Source of the DNA: an uncultured Collinsella sp.
GTDB taxonomy: Bacteria; Actinomycetota; Coriobacteriia; Coriobacteriales; Coriobacteriaceae
Length of the DNA: 64,000 bases
Direction: 5' to 3'
NCBI GenBank assembly: GCA_900547765.1
Contig: URIA01000006.1
Coordinates: 1 to 64,000, forward strand
The position numbers were made by a program, and so were the translations under genes. Below are positions 16,441 to 24,748 of this stretch, piece by piece (position 1 is the stretch's first letter; each line of letters opens with the position of its first letter). The notes below the pieces were generated by a model. It did not search any database. It was not told where the DNA came from and saw only the letters and a program-made list of their open reading frames with translations.

Positions 16441-18357
16441 ATGGTCGCATTCGATCGCAACCCGCAAGACTTCAAGTATCTGCGCCTGCTGTCGAGACAG
16501 TTCCCCACCGAACAATCCGCGTTTACCGAAATTATCAACCTCTCGGCCATCCTCAACCTACCCAAGGGCACCGAGCATTTTATGAGCGACGTGCACGGCG
16601 AGTACGAAGCCTTTATGCACATCCTCAACAACTGCTCGGGCGTCGTGCGCGAGCATGTCGACGAGATCTTTGGCGACACGCTCTCCTTTGACGAGAAGGG
16701 CGAGCTGTGCACGCTCATCTACTACCCGCGCGAGAAGATCGATCTTGTCCGCAGCCGGCGCGAGGACTCGCCCACCTGGCACAAGACGATGCTCGACCAG
16801 CTCATCATGGTCGCTCGCTCGCTTTCAAGCCGCTACACGCGCTCCAAGGTGCGCAAGGCCATCCCGCGCGACTACGCCTATATCATCGACGAGTTGTTGC
16901 ACACGCACCCGGACGAGAACAACTATCGTGTGCGCTATCACGAGCGCATCGTGGAGTCCATCCTGGAGACCGCCAGCGCCGACGACTTTATCGATTCGCT
17001 CGCTTCGCTCATCAAGCGCCTGGCCGTCGACCACCTGCACCTGGTGGGCGATATCTTCGACCGCGGCGGCGGCGCGGCCAAGATTATGGACCGTCTGCTC
17101 ACCTACCATTCGCTCGACATCCAGTGGGGCAACCACGACCTGCTGTGGATGGGTGCTGCGGCCGGTGAGCCCGCCTGCATCGCCACGGTGTTGCGCAACA
17201 ACCTACGCTATGACAACTACGAGATCCTCGAGAACGACTACGGCATCTCGCTGCGTGAGCTTGTTGCCTTTGCCGATGCCACCTACACCGCCGGCGAGTC
17301 CATCACCCCGCTGATCAAGGCCATCAACGTGCTACTCTTTAAGCTCGAGGGCCAGATTATCCAGCGCCACCCCGAGTTCGATATGACCGACCGCCTGTTA
17401 CTCGACAAGATCAATCACGACACCGGCACGGTCACGCTCGCCGACGGCAGCGTGTGGCCGCTCACGACCAACGACTTCCCCACCGTCGACCCGGCAGACC
17501 CCTATACGCTCACGCCCCAGGAGCAGCACATCATCGACAAGCTCGTGTCCGAGTTTGTCACCGCCGATCACCTGCATCGCCATATCGATTTCCTCTTTTC
17601 CCACGGCTCGATGTACAAGGTCGCCAACGGCAACCTGCTCTTCCACGGCTGCGTTCCGCTCAACGAAGACGGCACCTTTAGCAGCATGAACTGTCTGGGC
17701 ACCTGGCACGCTGGCCGCGATTATCTCGATTTTTGCGACCACATCGCCCGCCGCGCCTGGCGCGTGGGCGACCGCGATGCCCTCGACTGGATGTGGTACC
17801 TGTGGATTGGCTTCAATTCGCCCGCCAGCGGACGCCTGGTGCGTACCTTTGAGCGCGCCTATATCGCCGATAAGAGCACCTGGGTCGAGCCGATGGACCC
17901 GTACTTTACGCTTACCAAGTCGCCCTCGGTCTGCGATGACATCATGCGCGAGTTTGGCGTCGCGCCCATGGCATGCTCGCCGACCGGCCACATCATCAAC
18001 GGCCATACACCCGTCAAGACCACCAAGGGCGAGCAGCCCATCCGCGCCAACGGCAAACTGCTGGTCATCGATGGCGGTTTCTGCCGCGCTTACCATCCCA
18101 AGACGGGTATCGCCGGCTATACACTCATCTCGAGCTCGCGCGGATGCCGTCTCAAGTCGCATCAGGCCTTTACCACCGTCGCCGAAGCGCTCACACGCAA
18201 CATCGACATCGAGAGCGAGACGAACCGTTTTGACGAGGCAGACCGTCGCCGCATGGTGAGCGACACCGATACCGGAGCTGCAATTCGCAGCCAAATCCAG
18301 GATCTGCGTCAGCTGCTCGATGCATATAGAAACGGTGCTATCGAGGAGCGCGCCTAG
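16441..18357 (+). CDS. fbp: Fructose-1,6-bisphosphatase class III
   Basis: Removes the 1-phosphate of fructose 1,6-bisphosphate in gluconeogenesis. The 638-residue protein belongs to the Firmicutes-type class III family. It has the metallophosphoesterase signatures FMSDVHGEYEAF (about 41-52), GDIFDRGG (about 203-210) and GNHDLLWMG (about 229-237), and the C-terminal NGHTPVKTTKGEQPI block. GGAAGG precedes ATG 16441; the upstream in-frame ATG at 16396 falls in the dyad and has no ribosome-binding site. It is followed closely by a GtrA gene. A dyad upstream suggests transcriptional control. Confidence 0.95.
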   Translation: MVAFDRNPQDFKYLRLLSRQFPTEQSAFTEIINLSAILNLPKGTEHFMSDVHGEYEAFMHILNNCSGVVREHVDEIFGDTLSFDEKGELCTLIYYPREKIDLVRSRREDSPTWHKTMLDQLIMVARSLSSRYTRSKVRKAIPRDYAYIIDELLHTHPDENNYRVRYHERIVESILETASADDFIDSLASLIKRLAVDHLHLVGDIFDRGGGAAKIMDRLLTYHSLDIQWGNHDLLWMGAAAGEPACIATVLRNNLRYDNYEILENDYGISLRELVAFADATYTAGESITPLIKAINVLLFKLEGQIIQRHPEFDMTDRLLLDKINHDTGTVTLADGSVWPLTTNDFPTVDPADPYTLTPQEQHIIDKLVSEFVTADHLHRHIDFLFSHGSMYKVANGNLLFHGCVPLNEDGTFSSMNCLGTWHAGRDYLDFCDHIARRAWRVGDRDALDWMWYLWIGFNSPASGRLVRTFERAYIADKSTWVEPMDPYFTLTKSPSVCDDIMREFGVAPMACSPTGHIINGHTPVKTTKGEQPIRANGKLLVIDGGFCRAYHPKTGIAGYTLISSSRGCRLKSHQAFTTVAEALTRNIDIESETNRFDEADRRRMVSDTDTGAAIRSQIQDLRQLLDAYRNGAIEERA

Positions 18358-18435
18358 CCCCGCCTACGGGGATTGGCTAAACTTGCTGAGTTTGTCATCC
18401 CCACGGCGCCCCGGCGCCACCCTAAGGCAGGTACC

Positions 18436-18831
18436 ATGCAAAAGCTCCTTGCGCAGATCATGAAGTTTGGCGTTGTCGGCGTCATTGCCACCGTCATCGA
18501 CTTTGGCATCATGAATCTGCTCCATTATGGCCTGGGCCTCAACATCCTAATCGCCAACACCAGCGGCTTTATCGTCTCACTCATCTTTAACTACCTCGCA
18601 AGCATGAAGTACGTGTTTGCGCACAAGGAAGGCATGAGCCGCCGCCGCGAGTTCATTATCTTTGTCGTGCTGTCCGTGATCGGCCTGGTACTCAACGATG
18701 GCATCGTGCTGACACTCAACGCCGGTCTGGGGCTCGAGGCCAATATCGCCAAGATCTGCGCAACCGCGCTTGTCATGGTCTACAACTTTGTGACCCGAAA
18801 GATCTTCCTGGAGGGCGACGAGACCAAGTAA
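18436..18831 (+). CDS. GtrA family membrane protein
   Basis: A 131-residue protein with four transmembrane segments, beginning MQKLLAQIMKFGVVGVIATV and including the family block SLIFNYLASMKYVFAHKEGM. GtrA-type proteins take part in moving lipid-linked sugars or polysaccharide precursors across the membrane. An upstream in-frame start at 18373 would add a non-family N-terminus; AGGCAGG precedes ATG 18436. It lies 78 bases after fbp, and a paralogue sits at 19050-19457. Both share YVF-x-H-(K/R)EGMSR-(R/K)-REF, so they arose by tandem duplication. Confidence 0.88.
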   Translation: MQKLLAQIMKFGVVGVIATVIDFGIMNLLHYGLGLNILIANTSGFIVSLIFNYLASMKYVFAHKEGMSRRREFIIFVVLSVIGLVLNDGIVLTLNAGLGLEANIAKICATALVMVYNFVTRKIFLEGDETK

Positions 18832-19049
18832 CTCACAACCCTACGGTCTTACGATGCCCACGGATAACGCGCGTCGAGCGCTGCGTTGTTCGTGGGCTTT
18901 GCTCGTTTACGGGAAGATTTGCAACGTTTGCGGATTACCTCTTGAATATTTGGCGAGTTCGTATAGTTCTTTCCAAAGACCTTACGTTTCCCTTGTAAAA
19001 GCTCTAAAGTATCCTCTGCTCGATTCATCAACGCATTGGATGTGATTAC

Positions 19050-19457
19050 GTGCGCAAGGCGCTGGCACAACCTCATACCAAGCAGTTCCTCAAGTTTGCC
19101 GTCGTGGGTCTTATCTCCTTTGGCATCGACTGGGGCATGCTCATTGCGCTCGTCGAGCTGTTCCACCTCGACTTTTTGATGAGCACCACGGTTTCGTTTA
19201 TCACGTCCGTCGTGGTCAACTACTGGCTCAGCATGAAGTACGTGTTCGACCACCGCGAGGGCATGAGCCGCAAGCGCGAGTTCACGATCTTCACCATCCT
19301 GTCGGTGATCGGCCTGGGCCTCAACGACCTGTACATGTTTGTGGGCGTCACGTTTTTGAGCATCGGCTACCAGGCCATGAAGGCCATCGCCACGTTCCTT
19401 GTCACCTGGTACAACTACTTTAGCCGCCGCTTCTTCCTCGAGGGCGCACGGTCGTAG
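19050..19457 (+). CDS. GtrA family membrane protein (second copy)
   Basis: A 135-residue four-helix membrane protein and paralogue of the one at 18436-18831, with FLKFAVVGLISFGIDWGMLI and SMKYVFDHREGMSRKREF. The start is GTG at 19050 with only a weak ribosome-binding site. The 218-base gap before it is AT-richer and may hold its own promoter. A strong terminator follows. The pair may act in cell-wall polysaccharide or teichoic-acid glycosylation, but no glycosyltransferase is adjacent to narrow this. Confidence 0.85.
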   Translation: MRKALAQPHTKQFLKFAVVGLISFGIDWGMLIALVELFHLDFLMSTTVSFITSVVVNYWLSMKYVFDHREGMSRKREFTIFTILSVIGLGLNDLYMFVGVTFLSIGYQAMKAIATFLVTWYNYFSRRFFLEGARS

Positions 19458-19483
19458 TCGATTTGCTATTTGCTTGAATGTAT

Positions 19484-19518
19484 AACCGGTTGGAATTCCC
19501 GTTCCAACCGGTTTTTTG
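19484..19518 (+). terminator. Intrinsic terminator after gtrA pair
   Basis: AACCGGTTGGAA and TTCCAACCGGTT form a perfect 12-bp stem followed by TTTTTG. Confidence 0.88.
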
Positions 19519-19560
19519 TTTGCCGTGATCCCAGGCGCCCCAGTCCCATTCGCATGAATA

Positions 19561-19592
19561 ACGGGCGGTCCGGATGTTGGTCCGAACCGCCC
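19561..19592 (-). terminator. Terminator of the riboswitch-controlled DUF4430 operon
   Basis: On the minus strand, past the stop at 19617, a 12-bp stem with one G-U pair (CGGGCGGTTCGG with CCGGACCGCCCG) is followed by TTATTC. It closes the two-gene operon. Confidence 0.7.
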
Positions 19593-19616
19593 GTTTGGCG
19601 CGCCATGTCGAGGCCT

Positions 19617-20519
19617 CTAGCCTGTCACGTAATACCAAACCACGTTGTCGCCATTGGAGAGAACGTAGTTGCTGCACGCCGTCATGGGCGATGTGCCGTT
19701 GACGGAGTACATCCAGCCGCTCGTGCCGCCGTGCTGTTTCTCGGCCAAACCGCCAATCGCGGAAACGTACGTGCCGTACGACGAGCCATGCGCGTTGACA
19801 GAAAGGCCCAGCGCACACAGGGCATCGTAGACAGTAGCGCCTTCGTTAAAGGCAAAGGTGCCACCAGAGGACACAGGATTGCCCACAGCGCTCGATGTGA
19901 CCGAAACCGTTACCGTGACGTAGTTGGACTCCTGCGAGCCGCCCTGTCCGCCCGAGGGAGCGCTTCCGCCATTAGAGCTGGAGGCTCCATCAGACGACTG
20001 ACCTCCGCCCGAAGAAGCACCGCCAGACACATTGGGAGTATCGCCGGCTCCCGTATTCTGGGCAGCGGATTTATCTCCAGACTTCTTGCCGTTCTGACCA
20101 TCGGACTTCTTGCTATCCGAGCTTTTATCCGATTCCTTGTCCGAAGACTCGGAATCGTCCTTGCCGTCGTTCGAACCCTTGGACTCGTCTTTTGCATCAT
20201 TCGAAGATTTGGAATCCTTGGAACTGGCCTTGCCCGAAGCAGCAGACGAGCCAGACTCCTTGGCGTCCTTGGCGACGATACTCTCTCCCGTCACGGTCTG
20301 AATGATCCAGTCGATGGACCAGGCACCGCTTGTGGAAGGATGGACGAAACCCAGCGAGACGACGATCAAAATGGTGCACGCGGCAGTCAGAACGCCAAGG
20401 AGCGCCTTGTGACGAGAGGCGGACGCCGCCGAAGCGGCGCCCTTTTGCTTTGGATCATCGAGCTGGATAAACGAGGAATCTGGTTGCTTGGGGTCAGCGT
20501 CCTTGGATTTATTGGACAC
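19617..20519 (-). CDS. Membrane-anchored DUF4430 protein, putative cobalamin-binding
   Basis: About 300 residues: a short cytosolic start, one transmembrane helix (residues about 40-58, ALLGVLTAACTILIVVSLGF), a roughly 120-residue Ser/Lys/Asp-rich spacer (about 78-195) that should cross the wall, and a C-terminal DUF4430 domain (about 200-300) with TFAFNEGATVYDALCALGL, GWMYSVNGTSPM and GDNVVWYYV. DUF4430 is related to the C-terminal domain of vertebrate transcobalamin and intrinsic factor. I start at GTG 20519 because AGGTGAGG lies just upstream; the GTG at 20528 abuts the previous stop. It is the second gene of the operon led by a cobalamin riboswitch, so a role in handing B12 to the membrane is likely but unproven. 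Confidence 0.8.
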   Translation of the reverse strand: MSNKSKDADPKQPDSSFIQLDDPKQKGAASAASASRHKALLGVLTAACTILIVVSLGFVHPSTSGAWSIDWIIQTVTGESIVAKDAKESGSSAASGKASSKDSKSSNDAKDESKGSNDGKDDSESSDKESDKSSDSKKSDGQNGKKSGDKSAAQNTGAGDTPNVSGGASSGGGQSSDGASSSNGGSAPSGGQGGSQESNYVTVTVSVTSSAVGNPVSSGGTFAFNEGATVYDALCALGLSVNAHGSSYGTYVSAIGGLAEKQHGGTSGWMYSVNGTSPMTACSNYVLSNGDNVVWYYVTG

Positions 20520-20528
20520 AGCCCTCAC

Positions 20529-23500
20529 CTACCGACGTTTGGTGAACACGAACACGCCGACGATGGCGAGACCGATGACGCCGGCGGCAACGCCAACAAT
20601 GGCGAGCGGGTTGGTGCCAGTCTCCTGCTCGGAAGCACTAGAGGACTTCTTAGCAGTGGTCGTGGAAGCAGCACCCGTATCAGACTTGGAATCGGACTTC
20701 TTGTCGGACTTGTTGTCCTTCTTGCCAGACTTCTTGTCAGACTTCTTCTCGTCCTTCTTATCGGACTTATCGGTGTCCTTCTTGTCGGACTTGTTGTCCT
20801 TGGTCTCGGTCTTGGTCGACACCGTCGTCTTGGTCGTCGGCTTATGACCCGGGGCGATAGCGCCGCCGGCCTGCTGGCCCTTCGTGCCGAAGCCGGAACC
20901 CGTGCCCGTGCCAGCACCGGAACCGTTGCCAGCGCCACCGTTGCCACCATTAGTGCCAGAACCGCCATTGCCGCCAGGGTTAACGGCATTCTTGGTCCAC
21001 TTGGCATACAGTGTCAGATCGGCCGTCACCGGCGTACTGAAGTCATACGCCTGCGTGCAAGCCTCATCGGTGAACCAACCGCCGAAAGTGTAGCCATCGC
21101 GCGTCGGATCGGCCGGCTTGACCAGCTTGCCGTCGGCCGTAGCAACGAACTTAGTGTCGCAAGCAGACCCGCCGTTGGAATTAAAGGCAACCGTCCAAGA
21201 CTCGACAGCCCCCAGCTTGAACAGAGTACCCGAATCATTGATGTAGTACAGGTTGCCAGATGCATCGGCAATGACCGGAGAGTCGCAGTGCTGGTAATGG
21301 CCAGCCGCATCATAAATCTGCGTCGCCTCTGCATCGCCGAGCGTATAGCGATACACGCCACCACCAGCAGAGTAGTTGACGTAATCCTTGCTATCCGCGC
21401 TGTTCACGGTGAAGTACACATAGGTCTTGCCGCCCTGAACACTCACCAGCGGAGTAGCAGCAATACCGTTAAATCCGGCCGGCAGTTCTTTACCGTCAGC
21501 AGCGGTGACCATCGTGGTCTTACCGGTCTTCAGATTATAGAGAGCCAGAGCAGAGCCAGTAGCCGTCTGCCCACCGACAATCAAGTTGTCGCCAGAGACC
21601 GCCGGGGCGCTCATGTTATTCGTAAGACCCAGGTCGACCGTCTTCTGCTCGCTTAGTACGCCCTTCGCCGAAAGCGAAATCACATGGAGCTTTCCATCGT
21701 GCGTCATCTGATAGAAGGTCGAACCATTGAACGGATCGGCGACACAGTCGGCGTTCGCGAGAGCGCCGAGCTTCATAGTCGAAACGACATCGCCCGTCGT
21801 CTTATCAATGCACTTAAGCGTGCCCGCGCTCGTAGGAACAATGGCGTACTTATCCGTCAGCGCAGCACCAGTCCAGTAATAGCCCTCGGCAGGGTCGATG
21901 TTCCGCCAAGAAACTTCGCCCATGGCAATCTTAATGCGCGCAAAGGAGCCGTTGCCGTAGGTCGCGTTGTAATTCTCGTCATACGAAATATCGACCGAGC
22001 CTACATAGACGTACTCGCCGTCCGAAACGACGGTGCAGGAGCTCTGCGTCAAGTCCGTCAAACCAGGCGTCAGCCACTTGCAGATCAGCTTGTCTGCAGT
22101 AATCGCCTGGACCGCACCGCCGTTGAGCGGAACGATGATAAGACCATTGGTATAGATCGGACGAGAGGTATAGCTCACCTTGGAGGCAAGCGGCGCAGAG
22201 GCAACCTTTTTGCCCGTGGACGAATCGATCTTAATGAGCTCGTTCTCGGTCGCGATGTACACAAAGCCGTTAGCGATGACAGGCTCGCTGCAGTTGGCAT
22301 ACTGCTGGCCAGACTCGGCCTTCCAATCGAAGGCCCACTTAAGACCAGCGGCCTGCGCAGGCGTCTTGGCATCCGTTACGGTCGAACCGTTGCCACTGTT
22401 GCCGTAGCCGGCCCACTCGGCATCCCAATCAGGAGTCGTCGCACTCGGGTCCACGACAATCTTGTCGGGATCGGGCATGGGCGATTTATCAGTTGTATAG
22501 GCAAGCGTAACCTTATCGCCGCTCTTGAGCGTAATCTGATTGGCGCAGAGTAAGGAGGGCTCTCCATTGATATACAGATGCCAGTATTTATTGGTCGCAC
22601 CATCATAGCCGTACGTCTTGCCTCCGAACGGCGAGTCGATGGAATTGAGGAACCAGTACTCACCGCTCTGGGAGCCGCTGTACGTAACGCCCTTTGCCTT
22701 CAGAACCGCTTCGATAAGGTTCTGGGCCGTAGAGCCTTCGGGCAGAGAAACATTGCTTGCCGAGCCCCAGCGAGTATTGTTGCCGTTGGCATCGGGACCG
22801 ATAACATCGACGGACCCAAGAACCTGACCGGGGAGGGCATCGGCGTCAGCACCATACATAAAGGTGACGGCGTCACCCTCCTGGAGCCTGTAGGCACCGG
22901 CGCCAACGTCGGCGAACTTGCCATTTACGTAGAAGCGCCAATAGCTATTAGTCGCAGCATCCCAGCCATAGGACTTACCATCGAACGGCGAAGTAATGCC
23001 GTTGAGGAACCAGCCCCAAGGCGATTCGCCAGCATCGAGAGTAAGGCCGGTCTGCTCAAGGAGATCCTTGGCAGTAGAGCCCGCCTTGAGACTCGTCTGA
23101 CCCGTCGAAGCCCAAACCTGCTGCTTGCCGTCCTTGTCCTTGCCAAGCACCTGAACGGAAGCATGGACAGAATCGGACGGCAACTGGTCGCCCCAGCCAC
23201 CGTAGAACCACGTGACGGTATCGCCAGCATGGATGGTGACATTGTCCGCCGTATAGTCACTCGACTTGCCGTTGATGAACAGCTGCCAATAGGTCGAATA
23301 ATCGAGCGGCGTACCCAGCTCAACACCGTTGTACTTAAGGCTCAGAATGAAGGAGCCCGCAGCAACGGCGTCAATATCGTTCGCCTCGAGTGCGACCTTC
23401 GTAAGGTCAAGTGCGCTCGAGCCGGACGTCACCACATACTGCGCGTTATCGACCCAAGTCTGAGTCTTGCCCTGGGCATCGCGACCAATGACGGTCACAT

Positions 23501-24398
23501 TTGCGGCAACCTGGTCCTTAACGACAGGGGACGAGCTACCAGCCGTATAGGCAAACTCAATCTTCTGCCCCTGGGTGAGCTTGACGCTGCTCGCGCCAAC
23601 CGAGGAAGACGCGCCGTCGACGAACAGCTGCCAGAAGGCATAAGTCGTCGGATCGTAGGCTAGCGTGCGACCATCGCTCGGGGATGTGATGCTTTCGAGG
23701 TAGAAACCGTATGCCGTGTTCGGTTCGTACTTCGCCTTGAAGCCTGTCTTCTCCTGCAGCTTAATGAAGGCATCCGCAGCCGTCGCGCCATCGTCGAGCT
23801 TGAGCTGCGTAGGCGCCACCCAGGTCTGAGCCTTGCCGTCGGCATCGGTGCCGACAATCGAGAACGAGACCTCGACTTGCTTCTTGGCGACATCGCCAGT
23901 TTCTGTCGAGTTCTCTGTCTGGACGGCAGCCGCGGCGGCAGATCCTGCTTGGCCAGCGGATGCCGTCGAAGACTGCTCGCTCGTGGCGGGGCTCTCCCCC
24001 GTCGCCGAGCCTTCGTCGCCAGTTGCTGCCTCTGTTGTGGCGGCACTGGCTGCAGGCGCGCTCCCGGAATCCGAAACCTCGGCGCCGCTCTGCTCAGCGG
24101 CACCGCCCGCAAGCGCTGCGTCCTCGCCCGGCGTCGTAGCCTGAGCCACAGCCTCGGCAATGCCCTCGGCGCCCTCGGCCCACAGCTGAGCCGGCGTGGT
24201 GCTGAAGGCCATCGCGAAGGCCAGGAATGCCACCAGGCCGCGCTTGGCTACGCCGCGTGCAATCGCGCCACGGCGATGCAGCGAGGCGCGCTCGCGCTCG
24301 TCCTCAAACATATCCATTTGTCCCCCATTGTCTGTACTTGGAGCATTGCCCAGCGGCTGCCCCACGTCATCGCGCATGTTACGCTCGAGTTCCCCCAT
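20529..24398 (-). CDS. Large cell-wall protein with four DUF4430-like repeats and a beta-propeller, putative B12 capture protein
   Basis: A 1289-residue surface protein. Residues 1-50 are a charged leader, and about 52-75 form a signal helix ending near AQLWAEG. Residues 76-170 are an Ala/Ser/Thr-rich linker. Four DUF4430-like domains follow (about 175-288, 298-400, 411-516, 527-636), each with a W-x-(L/F)-(F/Y)-(V/I)-(D/N)-G strand and a late GD-x-V or GQK strand. Residues about 685-1066 are a PQQ/WD-type beta-propeller (PVIANGFVYIATENELIKID, DGEYVYVG). Then come one InlB-like B repeat (1067-1136, YTFGGWFTDEACTQAYDF), a Gly-rich and Lys-Ser-Asp-rich stretch, and a C-terminal helix (about 1264-1286) ending TKRR. 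No LPxTG is seen. ATG 24398 follows AAGGGGGA. A cobalamin riboswitch lies upstream. Confidence 0.85.
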   Translation of the reverse strand: MGELERNMRDDVGQPLGNAPSTDNGGQMDMFEDERERASLHRRGAIARGVAKRGLVAFLAFAMAFSTTPAQLWAEGAEGIAEAVAQATTPGEDAALAGGAAEQSGAEVSDSGSAPAASAATTEAATGDEGSATGESPATSEQSSTASAGQAGSAAAAAVQTENSTETGDVAKKQVEVSFSIVGTDADGKAQTWVAPTQLKLDDGATAADAFIKLQEKTGFKAKYEPNTAYGFYLESITSPSDGRTLAYDPTTYAFWQLFVDGASSSVGASSVKLTQGQKIEFAYTAGSSSPVVKDQVAANVTVIGRDAQGKTQTWVDNAQYVVTSGSSALDLTKVALEANDIDAVAAGSFILSLKYNGVELGTPLDYSTYWQLFINGKSSDYTADNVTIHAGDTVTWFYGGWGDQLPSDSVHASVQVLGKDKDGKQQVWASTGQTSLKAGSTAKDLLEQTGLTLDAGESPWGWFLNGITSPFDGKSYGWDAATNSYWRFYVNGKFADVGAGAYRLQEGDAVTFMYGADADALPGQVLGSVDVIGPDANGNNTRWGSASNVSLPEGSTAQNLIEAVLKAKGVTYSGSQSGEYWFLNSIDSPFGGKTYGYDGATNKYWHLYINGEPSLLCANQITLKSGDKVTLAYTTDKSPMPDPDKIVVDPSATTPDWDAEWAGYGNSGNGSTVTDAKTPAQAAGLKWAFDWKAESGQQYANCSEPVIANGFVYIATENELIKIDSSTGKKVASAPLASKVSYTSRPIYTNGLIIVPLNGGAVQAITADKLICKWLTPGLTDLTQSSCTVVSDGEYVYVGSVDISYDENYNATYGNGSFARIKIAMGEVSWRNIDPAEGYYWTGAALTDKYAIVPTSAGTLKCIDKTTGDVVSTMKLGALANADCVADPFNGSTFYQMTHDGKLHVISLSAKGVLSEQKTVDLGLTNNMSAPAVSGDNLIVGGQTATGSALALYNLKTGKTTMVTAADGKELPAGFNGIAATPLVSVQGGKTYVYFTVNSADSKDYVNYSAGGGVYRYTLGDAEATQIYDAAGHYQHCDSPVIADASGNLYYINDSGTLFKLGAVESWTVAFNSNGGSACDTKFVATADGKLVKPADPTRDGYTFGGWFTDEACTQAYDFSTPVTADLTLYAKWTKNAVNPGGNGGSGTNGGNGGAGNGSGAGTGTGSGFGTKGQQAGGAIAPGHKPTTKTTVSTKTETKDNKSDKKDTDKSDKKDEKKSDKKSGKKDNKSDKKSDSKSDTGAASTTTAKKSSSASEQETGTNPLAIVGVAAGVIGLAIVGVFVFTKRR

Positions 24399-24454
24399 CG
24401 GGGTCCCCCTTCCCTCCAGAGCCCTATGCACACCGGCGGCATACGCCGCAGCCG

Positions 24455-24632
24455 CATGCAAGATGGGAGGCGATCCGACTTAACCTTAACGACTCGGGCG
24501 CGCCGTCCGATCTGCGACGCGAACATCCCGAGCCAAGAGGAATTACGGTTACTGGTACAGCCGGGGACTTGCACCCCGATTCTCCCAAACGCGCAGGAAA
24601 ACCGCGCATTCGTGCGTCTCCGCACCACCATC
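24455..24632 (-). promoter_or_regulatory. Cobalamin riboswitch
   Basis: On the minus strand the core reads GGGAGAATCGGGGTGCAAG, then TCCCCGGCTGTACC (24554-24586), and CGTAA follows. This matches the conserved GGTGCAAGTCC and GCTGTACC elements of the B12 riboswitch. About 85 bases later, AAGTCGGATCGCCTCC (24466-24481) matches the B12 box. Between them lie peripheral helices. A hairpin between the box and ATG 24398 could block the ribosome-binding site, so translational control is likely. A possible -35 TTGACT lies upstream, near 24650. The 5' limit is approximate. Confidence 0.85.
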
Positions 24633-24669
24633 TAGGCCATCGATTAAAACAGTCAATATGCTATCACGC

Positions 24670-24697
24670 AAAAGGGCCTCGCACACAGGCGAAGCCC
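24670..24697 (-). terminator. Intrinsic terminator of the ubiB-like gene
   Basis: On the minus strand GGGCTTCGC pairs with GCGAGGCCC (one G-U pair), followed by TTTT. It separates the UbiB-like gene from the riboswitch operon. Confidence 0.75.
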
Positions 24698-24748
24698 AAG
24701 GTAAAAGCTATTGTTTGCGATAGGAAAATGCGGTGACGGTCACAGCCT

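Noticed and set aside
18832..19049. Possible small RNA or riboswitch between the two GtrA genes
   Set aside because: AT-richer and probably promoter-bearing, but I found no conserved motif or strong structure.
20700..20830. Lys-Ser-Asp tandem codons as a DNA repeat or CRISPR-like array
   Set aside because: Variable codon-level repeats inside a wall-spanning protein linker, with no spacers.
19470..21656. 728-codon frame antisense to the DUF4430 operon
   Set aside because: Arg/Ser/Ile-rich nonsense composition; the opposite strand encodes a coherent multidomain protein with signal, repeats and anchor.
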